Source: Bacteroidota bacterium (GTDB lineage: Bacteria > Bacteroidota > Bacteroidia > Cytophagales > Cytophagaceae). Taken from it: a stretch of 64,000 nt of DNA. The notes beneath the pieces were generated by a model. That model was not told the DNA's origin and ran no database searches. It worked only from the letters and a program-made list of their open reading frames with translations. The stretch is taken from NCBI GenBank assembly GCA_023428135.1, contig JAEYZG010000036.1, forward strand, positions 31,984-95,983. The letters run 5' to 3'. Below are positions 16,063 to 24,175 of the stretch, piece after piece; position 1 is the stretch's first letter; every line of letters starts with the position of its first letter. Made by a program: the position numbers and the translations under genes.

Positions 16063-18294
16063 TTAATTAAAGGAAGGCGGCAAATCTACTATATTAGAAT
16101 CAACTTCATCGGTATCAGATTCACAATCAAAGGAACCATTGAGTGATTCTGGAATTTCAAATTTCGTTTTCACGCCCAGATTCTTATCTGCAAAAACTTT
16201 TTGCATATAAAGTCCCCAGATTGGCAATGCCATTCTTGCTCCCTGTCCAAATCTCATATCAGGGAAGTGAATATTTTTATCATCCGCTCCAACCCATACA
16301 CCCGAAACAAGATCCGGTGATATACCCATAAACCAGCCATCTGCAGAGTTTTGAGTAGTACCTGTTTTTCCTCCAACTTCACTTGTAATATTAAATTTTC
16401 TTACAAGGTCTTTAGCAGTACCTCCGTCTTCTTCCGCTGATCCTTTGAGCATATAAACCATAGATGCAGCAGTTTCAGAAGAAATAACCTGCTTAGGAAT
16501 ATTTCTGAATTCTTCCAGAATGTTGCCATATTTATCTTCAATTCTGGTAATCATCAGTGGCTCATATCTGTATCCGTTATTTACGAAAGCGCAATAGGCT
16601 TGAGTCATATCAAAAACGGAAACATCGCTGGTACCAAGAGCAAGTGTAGGAACTGCTTCCAGCTGTGAAGATATACCAAGACGTTTAGCAAATGCAACAA
16701 TAGAATCCGGTCCACTTAGTTTCATCAGATAAGCAGCAATGGTATTCACAGACCTTGCCATTCCAAGACGCAAGGTCATAAAATCATTAGAGTAATTATT
16801 ATTACTGTTTTTGGGTATCCAGACTTTTCCATCCGGCATAGTAAAAGGAACTTGAGTATCCAGCACTTTAGAACAAGGAGTTAAACCTTTTTCTTCTATT
16901 GCATAAGCATAAAGCAGAGGTTTAAATGTTGAACCTGGTTGTCTGGCCCCTCTTTTAACATGGTCATACTTAAAATATCTAAAGTTAACATCCCCTACCC
17001 AAGCTTTAACCTGACCATTATGAGGATTCATACTTACCATTCCGGTATGCAGGAAATGAAGGTAGTACCTGACTGAATCCATAGGACTCATAGTAGTATC
17101 TTTAGTCCCGCTAATAGTATAGATTTTCATTTTAACCTTCTTGTTCATTTCTCTGAAAATCTCTTCCGGATTGTCTCCCAACTCAGCTTTCAATACCCTG
17201 TATCTTTCAGATCTTTTTGCAAATCTCTCTACAAATTTTTTATCATCAGCTTTATTAGTAGCCCATGGGGTTTTACCTTTCCATTGTGCAAAAAACTCTT
17301 TCTGAAGAGCCTTCATATGATTAGAAACAGCATCTTCTGCATAGGTCTGCATTTTTGAATTAATGGTGGTATATATCTTCAAGCCATCTGCGTAAAGGTT
17401 ATAACCATGTTCATCACACCAGTTGACAAGATAATCTTCTATGTAGTCTCTGAAGTATGGAGCAAGACCGGTATTCTGGTTTTCATAAGTAATATCCAAA
17501 GCAAGTGGTTTCAGCTTAAGCTTTTCAAACTGGTCCTTACTTAAGTAAGTATATTTTACCATCTGACTTAAAACCGTATTTCTTCTTTTCAATGCTTTTT
17601 CCTCTTTTCTGATGGGATCATAAACACTTGGGCCTTTAAGCAAGCCTATTAGCATAGCAGCTTCTTCAGTACTAAGTTTAGATGTTTTTTTATTAAAATA
17701 TTTTTTAGCTGCAGATGTGATGCCATATGTTCCGTTTCCAAACTCGACCGTATTCAGGTACATATTCAGAATTTCCTTTTTTGTATAAGCTCTCTCAAGT
17801 CTGGTAGCAGTGATTATTTCCTTAAATTTTACAACCGGCATAAACTTGCTCAATGGTCCCTGGTATTCTTTGGACTGTCTCATCTGAAAAAGATTTTTGG
17901 CCAACTGCTGACTTAATGTGCTTGATCCCCTTTTCTGTAATGTAACAGCATAGAGAAAAATAGCAAAAGTGCCTTTAAAATCTACCCCTGAATGTTTGTA
18001 AAAACGAACATCTTCCGTAGCAATCAATGCATTAACCAAATCAACAGGCAGATCATTGTAATCTGCATTAGATCTGTTATACTTAAAATATTTTCCCATC
18101 AGCACATTGTCTTCAGTGTAAACTTCTGAAGAAAGATCACTTTTAGGATTTTCAAGAATTTCAAGAGAAGGTATTTTACCAAATAACCCGAACAGATTTA
18201 TGGATATAGAAAAAATGAATAATGCAATGAACAGAGCGAAACTCCAGAATCCTATCCAGAGGAATTTAATCTTTTTGTCTTTAAAGCTAATCAT
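16063..18294 (-). CDS. Penicillin-binding protein 1A, bifunctional class A
   Basis: 743-aa bifunctional peptidoglycan synthase. A single N-terminal membrane anchor (about residues 12-35) is followed by the GT51 glycosyltransferase domain (A-T-E-D-V-R-F-Y-K-H-x-G with the catalytic Glu; G-S-S-T-L-S-Q-Q-L-A-K-N). The transpeptidase domain has the S-T-F-K nucleophile motif, A-R-S-V-N and G-K-T-G-T-T. It polymerises glycan strands and crosslinks stem peptides on the outer face of the inner membrane. The C-terminus is an acidic tail. The start codon sits directly behind the terminator of the upstream thioredoxin-like gene. Confidence 0.93.
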   Translation of the reverse strand: MISFKDKKIKFLWIGFWSFALFIALFIFSISINLFGLFGKIPSLEILENPKSDLSSEVYTEDNVLMGKYFKYNRSNADYNDLPVDLVNALIATEDVRFYKHSGVDFKGTFAIFLYAVTLQKRGSSTLSQQLAKNLFQMRQSKEYQGPLSKFMPVVKFKEIITATRLERAYTKKEILNMYLNTVEFGNGTYGITSAAKKYFNKKTSKLSTEEAAMLIGLLKGPSVYDPIRKEEKALKRRNTVLSQMVKYTYLSKDQFEKLKLKPLALDITYENQNTGLAPYFRDYIEDYLVNWCDEHGYNLYADGLKIYTTINSKMQTYAEDAVSNHMKALQKEFFAQWKGKTPWATNKADDKKFVERFAKRSERYRVLKAELGDNPEEIFREMNKKVKMKIYTISGTKDTTMSPMDSVRYYLHFLHTGMVSMNPHNGQVKAWVGDVNFRYFKYDHVKRGARQPGSTFKPLLYAYAIEEKGLTPCSKVLDTQVPFTMPDGKVWIPKNSNNNYSNDFMTLRLGMARSVNTIAAYLMKLSGPDSIVAFAKRLGISSQLEAVPTLALGTSDVSVFDMTQAYCAFVNNGYRYEPLMITRIEDKYGNILEEFRNIPKQVISSETAASMVYMLKGSAEEDGGTAKDLVRKFNITSEVGGKTGTTQNSADGWFMGISPDLVSGVWVGADDKNIHFPDMRFGQGARMALPIWGLYMQKVFADKNLGVKTKFEIPESLNGSFDCESDTDEVDSNIVDLPPSFN

Positions 18295-18296
18295 AC

Positions 18297-18320
18297 AAAA
18301 AAGGGTTCTAAAAAGAACCC
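18297..18320 (-). terminator. Intrinsic terminator abutting the PBP1A start codon
   Basis: On the minus strand, a 7-bp stem (GGGTTCT at 18303-18309 with AGAACCC at 18314-18320) and a 4-base loop are followed by a run of Ts that ends two bases before the PBP1A ATG (18294). It is 30 bases past the stop of the TlpA-like gene. Confidence 0.7.
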
Positions 18321-18351
18321 AATTTAAAATGTCTTTTAGTCAATACCAATA

Positions 18352-18870
18352 CTATTGTGCAAGTAATTTTTTCATATCCTCAGACCAGCCGTCTTCGAAA
18401 GGAGCTTTAGCATTCGGATCTGCAATATTTCCGTTTTTATCAATCAGAATAAAGCGGGGAATCGATACAACTCCATATTTAGCAATAATTGAGCTCTCGT
18501 TTCCTTCGTAAGAATGAACGTGAATTCCTTCAATTCCTTTTCTCTTAACGACTTTTTTCCATTTATCTTTTTCCCGGTCTATAGAAACATAAAGAAAAAC
18601 CACATCAGGATTTTCCAAGAATTCCTGTTTAGGTTCATGTGAAAGCGCAATTGCATGCATGCATGGACCACACCAGGTAGCCCAGACATCCATATATACT
18701 ACTTTACCTTTAAAGTCGCTTAATGAAACTTTTTTACCATCAATATCATTTAGGGTAAAATCCGGTGCTGCCTCCTGATTTTTTTTGTTAGCTTCCAAAG
18801 ACGTTTCTTTTGGCTTAAAGCTTGACGAAAGGACGACTGGAATGAATAATAACCAAAATATCTTTTTCAT
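18352..18870 (-). CDS. TlpA-like thioredoxin-family secreted protein
   Basis: 172-aa thiol-disulfide protein. An N-terminal signal segment (M-K-K-I-F-W-L-L-F-I-P-V-V-L-S-S) targets it to the periplasm or envelope. The thioredoxin fold carries W-A-T-W-C-G-P-C at about residues 65-72 and the cis-Pro in V-S-I-P-R-F near 135, with the A-P-D-F-T-L-N-D AhpC/TSA-type opening. It probably reduces or isomerises envelope disulfides or assists cytochrome maturation; the client is unknown. Confidence 0.88.
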   Translation of the reverse strand: MKKIFWLLFIPVVLSSSFKPKETSLEANKKNQEAAPDFTLNDIDGKKVSLSDFKGKVVYMDVWATWCGPCMHAIALSHEPKQEFLENPDVVFLYVSIDREKDKWKKVVKRKGIEGIHVHSYEGNESSIIAKYGVVSIPRFILIDKNGNIADPNAKAPFEDGWSEDMKKLLAQ

Positions 18871-19064
18871 AGCACTTGAATTTAAATTAGGTTTGATTCC
18901 AATAAGTTCATTTTAATCTCTGAAATTTAAAGATACAGTCTTGGAAGTTAAAATAAAATCCAGATGTAGTTATCTTTAGAGTGCTGCTAATATTCCATGT
19001 TAAACTTTTATGGATTTAATCATTGACAGTAAGTGATATGTTTATCTTTTTTTTAATGATATTC

Positions 19065-19095
19065 TTGTGTTTAACTACCAATTTATTTAGGTTTG
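19065..19095 (+). promoter_or_regulatory. Bacteroidota-type promoter upstream of small lipoprotein gene
   Basis: TTG at 19065-19067, 20 bases, then TAGGTTTG at 19088-19095. Both boxes and the spacing fit the phylum's primary sigma consensus (-33 TTG, 19-21 bases, TAnnTTTG). Expected transcription start is near 19101, some 20 bases before the ATG at 19121. Confidence 0.6.
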
Positions 19096-19120
19096 ATTAT
19101 CAATTCAGACACCTCCTTAA

Positions 19121-19501
19121 ATGAAACAGATTCTTATTTCTTTCCTGGTCTCACTAGTGCTTTATTCCTGCACAGGCAAGAAAGAAATGAGCATATATTC
19201 ATCCTCTCCTGATGGCTCGCTGTCCATTTTTATTTCAGGAATAAAGCCTAACCTTGTAGATCCATTTACAGTGCGTTTCGGATTAAAAGGAATGGAATTA
19301 TCAGAAGCCCCATCAAGTGAAATTTATGCTTCTGATCTAAATGAAAAAACAGTCAACTTTGAGTGGGAAACAAACCAACGTTGTCTCATCCGTTTTAAGC
19401 AGCAAGATGGCAAACTCAAATCATTTATAATGGATGTAGATTCAGAAACACTTTCAGTAAATGAGCTTCATATAAATAATTTATCTGAGGATTTAGAATA
19501 A
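19121..19501 (+). CDS. Small predicted lipoprotein, unknown function
   Basis: 126-aa protein with a lipoprotein signal (M-K-Q-I-L-I-S-F-L-V-S-L-V-L-Y-S-C, Cys at 17). The rest alternates short beta-type stretches, ending in an acidic tail (N-L-S-E-D-L-E). No family recognised. Good promoter match upstream; no obvious terminator before the next gene. Confidence 0.65.
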   Translation: MKQILISFLVSLVLYSCTGKKEMSIYSSSPDGSLSIFISGIKPNLVDPFTVRFGLKGMELSEAPSSEIYASDLNEKTVNFEWETNQRCLIRFKQQDGKLKSFIMDVDSETLSVNELHINNLSEDLE

Positions 19502-19650
19502 TATTTTTCTCTGATTATTTCATAACCACTTAACATAACTTACTGATTTTCCTAATTAAATATTAGTTAAATCCAACTTCCATTTTTCATCCCCCTTTCT
19601 GATTAAACAAACTGCACAGTTTTTGTTTTAATCTTATACAGCACCATTTC

Positions 19651-19657
19651 AAGGAGG
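19651..19657 (+). promoter_or_regulatory. Strong Shine-Dalgarno sequence
   Basis: AAGGAGG with five bases to the ATG at 19663. Bacteroidota genes seldom use such a site, and nearly all neighbours lack one, so this is unusual and fixes the start. Confidence 0.6.
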
Positions 19658-19662
19658 GGATT

Positions 19663-20007
19663 ATGTTACATATTAAACTGAATATCATCATTTTAATTTT
19701 CTTTTTGGGAAATGTATTTGCCTGCAGTCCATACAATGGACAAACAGATAAATTGAACAGGCCGCTGCCTGAGAAAAAAACAGACACATTAAGTTCAAGA
19801 TCAATACCAGACCCTACTCCAAAAGACTCTCTTAATGCGGACAGTGTAAAAACCGTGGATAAAGAGACAACAAAAAAGGTAGATATCCGATATATCCGGA
19901 AATCAATTAATCTTCATAAAAGGCCATTAGTAGCATATTCAGCAGGTACTCAAATTCTTATCGCAAGAATTAGCACATCTGAAGATGATTTAAATATGGA
20001 TGATTGA
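19663..20007 (+). CDS. Small secreted or lipoprotein-like protein, unknown
   Basis: 114-aa protein with an N-terminal hydrophobic segment ending G-N-V-F-A-C-S, a plausible lipobox with Cys at 21. A hydrophilic, disordered-looking Lys/Asp/Thr/Pro-rich middle and a short conserved-looking C-terminal part (I-R-K-S-I-N-L-H-K-R-P-L-V-A-Y-S-A-G) follow. No family recognised. Translation is probably efficient because of the consensus Shine-Dalgarno. Confidence 0.55.
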   Translation: MLHIKLNIIILIFFLGNVFACSPYNGQTDKLNRPLPEKKTDTLSSRSIPDPTPKDSLNADSVKTVDKETTKKVDIRYIRKSINLHKRPLVAYSAGTQILIARISTSEDDLNMDD

Positions 20008-20109
20008 TGGATTAATTATTATTGATTAAAAAAGTTATCAAATTCGCTAAACAATAATTTTTATATTAGAGTTATAGCGTGTATTATTAAGCTAACATAA
20101 CTTTTTTAA

Positions 20110-22128
20110 ATGACAGTGAAGGAAAAAGTAAAACTGCCTCTTATCCAGGACGATCCCTGGCTGGAACCCTATAATGATGACGTTGAAGCTCGTCTTGAAC
20201 GATATCATAAGGCACTTAGTGAAATTCAAAAGGCTTATGGAAGCCTTAGCAATTTTGCGGATGCTCATAAATACTATGGGGTTAACTTTGATAGTGAAAA
20301 AAACGGATGGTGGTACAGAGAATGGGCACCTAAAGCTCACCAGTTGTTCTTAACTGGAGATTTTAATCAATGGAACAGAGGTTCTCATTCTCTTACCAGA
20401 AATCCTAGAGGGGATTGGGAAATTTTTCTTCCTTATGATCAATATAAAGACACTTTTGTTCATGGCAGCAGAATTAAAGTTCACGTAGTAGCCAATAATG
20501 GCGCTATGGACAGGATTCCTGCTTATATGCAAAAGGTCATTCAGGATCCTCAAACATATGATTTTAGTGGGCAACTTTGGTTTGAGCCTTTCCCATTCCA
20601 ATGGGGATCTTATAACTTGAACCTACAAGATGTTCTCAAAGAACCTATTATCTACGAAGCCCACGTAGGAATGGCTCAGGAAAAAGAAGGACTTGGCACT
20701 TATATTGAATTTGCCGATGAAGTCCTTCCAAGAATAAAAGATTACGGGTACAATGCAATTCAGTTAATGGCAGTTATGGAACACCCATACTACGGGTCCT
20801 TCGGCTACCATGTGTCTAACTTTTTTGCAGCCTCTTCACGCTTTGGTAATCCGGAGGATCTAAAATACCTGATAGGTAAAGCCCATGAACTGGGTATTGC
20901 CGTTATCATGGACATTGTTCATTCTCATGCAGTAAAAAACCTTTCAGAAGGTCTTAATGAGTTTGACGGAACAGATCACCAGTATTTCCATCCAGGAGGC
21001 AGAGGTTATCACGAAGGATGGGACTCCAAAATCTTTGATTACGGAAAATGGGAAGTAAAGCAATTCTTGCTAAGCAATGTCAAATTCTGGCTTGAAGAAT
21101 ATAAGTTCGACGGCTTCAGATTTGATGGTGTTACATCAATGCTTTATTTTCATCATGGCTCCACCTCATTTGATCATTATGACAAATATTTCAAAAACGA
21201 TGTAGAATGGGATGCCATCACCTATCTTCAGCTTGCTAATGAACTAATAAAAGAAGTAAATCCGAATGCCATTTCTATAGCTGAAGATGTAAGTGGAATG
21301 CCAGGTCTTTGCAGAACAGTAGAAGATGGTGGACTTGGTTTTGATTATAGGCTTGCAATGGGTATTCCGGATTACTGGATAAAAATATTAAAGGAAAGAT
21401 CGGATGAAGACTGGGACATTAATGAAATGTGGTCAGTTTTAAGCAACCGCAGATGGAAGGAAAAAACAATTGCCTATGCTGAATCTCACGACCAGGCCCT
21501 TGTTGGAGATAAAACCCTTGCATTCTGGCTCATGGATAAGGAGATGTATTTCCATATGCTGGTTGATGATCCGAATGTAGTTATCGACAGAGGAATTGCC
21601 CTTCACAAAATGATTCGTTTGTTTACCATATCACTTGGAGGAGAAGGGTATTTAAACTTTATGGGAAATGAATTCGGTCATCCTGAATGGATAGATTTTC
21701 CAAGACAAGGAAACAACTGGAGTTATAAGTATGCTCGCAGGCAATGGACATTGGTTGACAGTAAAAATCTGAAATACCAGTATTTAGCAAACTTTGATAA
21801 GGCAATGATTCATTGCATCAAAGAGAACCATGTAGTTTCTGCATTAAACGGAAGACAAATCAACATGGACTCTGCTAATAAGGTCATCATTTTCGAAAGA
21901 AACAACCTTATATTTATATTTAACTTCAGCATTGGCAATTCAATTTTCGGTTATCGTTTCAGAGCTCCGGAAATGGGCAAGTATAAAATCATTTTAAATT
22001 CCGATGAAAAGGAATTTGGTGGATTTGGAAGAGTTGACACGGACTTTATCCACGAAACCGATGAATTCCAGTCCCTAAGTATTTATCTGACCAACAGAAC
22101 TGCTTTGGTTATGAAAAAAATAGATTGA
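20110..22128 (+). CDS. glgB: 1,4-alpha-glucan branching enzyme (GH13)
   Basis: 672-aa glycogen branching enzyme that cuts alpha-1,4 glucan and rejoins it in alpha-1,6 linkage. An N-terminal CBM48-like domain (W-A-P-K-A-H-Q-L-F-L-T-G-D-F-N-Q-W) precedes the GH13 barrel. Its four conserved regions are D-I-V-H-S-H-A, F-R-F-D-G-V-T-S (nucleophile Asp), S-I-A-E-D-V-S-G (acid/base Glu) and E-S-H-D-Q (stabilising Asp). A C-terminal beta domain ends the protein. Length and F-D-G-V-T-S-M-L resemble the eukaryote-like (GBE1) subgroup more than E. coli GlgB. Other glycogen genes are not adjacent. Confidence 0.93.
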   Translation: MTVKEKVKLPLIQDDPWLEPYNDDVEARLERYHKALSEIQKAYGSLSNFADAHKYYGVNFDSEKNGWWYREWAPKAHQLFLTGDFNQWNRGSHSLTRNPRGDWEIFLPYDQYKDTFVHGSRIKVHVVANNGAMDRIPAYMQKVIQDPQTYDFSGQLWFEPFPFQWGSYNLNLQDVLKEPIIYEAHVGMAQEKEGLGTYIEFADEVLPRIKDYGYNAIQLMAVMEHPYYGSFGYHVSNFFAASSRFGNPEDLKYLIGKAHELGIAVIMDIVHSHAVKNLSEGLNEFDGTDHQYFHPGGRGYHEGWDSKIFDYGKWEVKQFLLSNVKFWLEEYKFDGFRFDGVTSMLYFHHGSTSFDHYDKYFKNDVEWDAITYLQLANELIKEVNPNAISIAEDVSGMPGLCRTVEDGGLGFDYRLAMGIPDYWIKILKERSDEDWDINEMWSVLSNRRWKEKTIAYAESHDQALVGDKTLAFWLMDKEMYFHMLVDDPNVVIDRGIALHKMIRLFTISLGGEGYLNFMGNEFGHPEWIDFPRQGNNWSYKYARRQWTLVDSKNLKYQYLANFDKAMIHCIKENHVVSALNGRQINMDSANKVIIFERNNLIFIFNFSIGNSIFGYRFRAPEMGKYKIILNSDEKEFGGFGRVDTDFIHETDEFQSLSIYLTNRTALVMKKID

Positions 22129-22146
22129 TATTAAATAATAAAACAT

Positions 22147-22180
22147 AAAAGGGTTCGGATATTTATCCGAACCCTTTTTT
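22147..22180. terminator. Strong bidirectional terminator between glgB and mtgA
   Basis: A 14-bp perfect stem (AAAAGGGTTCGGAT at 22147-22160 with its complement at 22165-22178), a 4-base ATTT loop and T-runs on both strands, between two convergent genes. Confidence 0.85.
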
Positions 22181-22203
22181 ATTGAGTATAAATTTAAAGC
22201 ATA

Positions 22204-22899
22204 TCATGAAAACTCAACCTTCCCCATTCTTGCCATATTTTGTCTGATCCAGTTCCTTCTCTTTAAAATATACATAGAAGGCTTGGTCGGAGACCATTTT
22301 AAAGGGTTGGGTAGTATTGCGGCTAATAAGGCTGCCTGATCTTTAGAAAGTTTTTTTGCATTGATATTGTAATAGTATCTTGAAGCTGCCTCTGCTCCAT
22401 ATACCCCATTCCCAAGCTCCACAATATTAAGGTATACTTCAAGGATCCTTTCCTTGCTCCAGAATATTTCTATAAGAACAGTAAAGTAAACTTCAAATCC
22501 TTTTCTCACCCATGATCTGGAAGGCCAGAGAAAAACATTCTTTGCAACCTGTTGGCTAATCGTACTGGCTCCAATTACTTTTTTCTTACCCTTTTTGTTG
22601 TACTGCATCGCCTTTTTTATCGCATCAAAGTCAAATCCATGATGGTCCAAAAAACGCTGGTCTTCCGATGCAATTACCGCCCTTTTTAAATTTGGAGAGA
22701 TTTCATCAAAAGACACCCAGTCCTTTTTAAGCTTTAGAGATTTACCATTCCAGATCTGCTCACCACATCTTATGAGCATCAAAGGTGTTGCAATTGGAGG
22801 AACAAATCTTAAAATTATAACAGAAAACAAGGTACTGACCAGAAAAAAAATCACAGTCAGTTTAATTATTCTTACACACTTTTTCCAAAACATCTTCAT
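22204..22899 (-). CDS. mtgA: Monofunctional biosynthetic peptidoglycan transglycosylase
   Basis: 231-aa GT51 glycosyltransferase without a transpeptidase domain. One N-terminal membrane anchor is followed by A-S-E-D-Q-R-F-L-D-H-H-G (catalytic Glu), G-A-S-T-I-S-Q-Q-V-A-K-N and E-V-Y-L-N-I-V-E-L-G-N-G-V-Y-G. It polymerises lipid II into glycan chains. Length is typical of MtgA. It works in the same pathway as the PBP1A at 16063 but in a separate transcript. Confidence 0.93.
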   Translation of the reverse strand: MKMFWKKCVRIIKLTVIFFLVSTLFSVIILRFVPPIATPLMLIRCGEQIWNGKSLKLKKDWVSFDEISPNLKRAVIASEDQRFLDHHGFDFDAIKKAMQYNKKGKKKVIGASTISQQVAKNVFLWPSRSWVRKGFEVYFTVLIEIFWSKERILEVYLNIVELGNGVYGAEAASRYYYNINAKKLSKDQAALLAAILPNPLKWSPTKPSMYILKRRNWIRQNMARMGKVEFS

Positions 22900-23007
22900 C
22901 CGGATTTCTCAATCCATATATTAGTAATCTAAACGAAATTACTAATATATATTTTCTGAATTGAAAAATCAGGATGAAGTTGATTGTTATTTGAAGATTG
23001 ACCGGAC

Positions 23008-23316
23008 TTATAAAATTACGGCAGGCTCTTTGGACTTTGTGACCAATAACTCCTTAAACTCTCTTCTTTTTTCTATGAAATTGTGTATATAGGAACAAGA
23101 CGTCCTTATCTTAATAAAATTTTTCTTGGCAAAATTCAGAGAAAATTCAACAATTCTACCTGCAATTCCCTGACCCCTCAAATTTTTTGGAACAAACATT
23201 TGCTTGACCTCATAAATCTGATCGGAAAGTTTTTCATACTTTAGATTGCATTCCTTTCCATTTATAACGATAAAGAATTTCTGGCTCTTCCCATCATGCT
23301 TTATATCGAAAATCAT
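23008..23316 (-). CDS. GNAT N-acetyltransferase, small YjdJ type
   Basis: 102-aa minimal GNAT protein. The acetyl-CoA-binding block V-P-K-N-L-R-G-Q-G-I-A-G-R is followed by a helix and the S-C-S-Y-I-H-N-F-I-E-K-R region, where the small YjdJ-type family has a Cys-containing block and H-x-E-Y/F tail. The substrate is unknown. The gene has a consensus Shine-Dalgarno (AGGAGGG on minus, 23322-23328) five bases from its ATG, uncommon in this phylum. Confidence 0.75.
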   Translation of the reverse strand: MIFDIKHDGKSQKFFIVINGKECNLKYEKLSDQIYEVKQMFVPKNLRGQGIAGRIVEFSLNFAKKNFIKIRTSCSYIHNFIEKRREFKELLVTKSKEPAVIL

Positions 23317-23394
23317 CGTTACCCTCCTATGGTTTTTATTTAATGAACTTTTAAAATATAACCAGGACGATTTAAATTTTGTTAAACGATATCC

Positions 23395-23973
23395 CTAAAC
23401 AAAAAAACTTTCTTCCCATCCGACAAAGACTAATTCACTAAGGGGCAACCTGTTTACCATCTGTTTTTCTCTTTCTTGTAAATTTGGAGGCAAAGAATTC
23501 AGATCTCCCTTATAGCCTAAAGCAATTACAGTTACAGGTTCAAATTCCTCAGGGATCTGTAAATTTTCAATTGCTTTTTCGCGGGAAAAACCTCCCATCT
23601 GATGTAAAAACAACCCTTCATCTGTAGCCTGAATAGAAAGATATGCGACAGACTGCCCGAGATCATAATACCTGCTGGAATTTTCTGCACCATTTCGAGT
23701 ATAATGTTTTTTGGCCAAAGTCAAAATCAGAACCGGAGCATGTTGAGCCCATATCTGGTTGCTTTCATTCAAACTATTTGCAATGCTTCTCCAAACCTGT
23801 CCGTCTTTTTTTAACCCTACTATATACCTCCAAGGTTGTTCGTTCATTGCTGAAGGCGCCCTTCTGGAAGCTTCAAAGATTTTTTGAAGTTTTTCAACTT
23901 CTACATCTTTTGGAAGATAGGCTCTTGGACTCCAACGATTTTCTATCAGCTCGTGTATTTTAATATTTCCCAT
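23395..23973 (-). CDS. Nitroreductase-family flavoprotein
   Basis: 192-aa FMN-dependent oxidoreductase of the nitroreductase family. N-terminal N-R-W-S-P-R-A-Y (FMN phosphate contact), then R-R-A-P-S-A-M-N-E-Q-P-W-R-Y, D-L-G-Q-S-V-A-Y-L and the C-terminal V-T-V-I-A-L-G-Y-K-G block are all visible. Family members reduce nitro compounds, quinones or flavins with NAD(P)H; the natural substrate cannot be told. Confidence 0.85.
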   Translation of the reverse strand: MGNIKIHELIENRWSPRAYLPKDVEVEKLQKIFEASRRAPSAMNEQPWRYIVGLKKDGQVWRSIANSLNESNQIWAQHAPVLILTLAKKHYTRNGAENSSRYYDLGQSVAYLSIQATDEGLFLHQMGGFSREKAIENLQIPEEFEPVTVIALGYKGDLNSLPPNLQEREKQMVNRLPLSELVFVGWEESFFV

Positions 23974-24119
23974 TACAATAAATTTTAAATTATATCTTTA
24001 TTTATCCCACTTAATCAATTGCCATTGAAAAATCCTTTAAATCATTATAATCAATCATTTAATTATAAACACTATTAAGTTGATTAACCGTGATATTTTT
24101 TTAATCCTTAATCCCGGAT

Positions 24120-24127
24120 TATTTTTG
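24120..24127 (+). promoter_or_regulatory. Candidate -7 promoter element of ligA
   Basis: TATTTTTG matches TAnnTTTG, 48 bases before the ligA start. The nearest upstream TTG is too far for a standard -33, so support is partial. Confidence 0.35.
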
Positions 24128-24175
24128 TATAATTATAACTTAGAAAAAGTTAAAAACAATTCATTTAATTAATAG

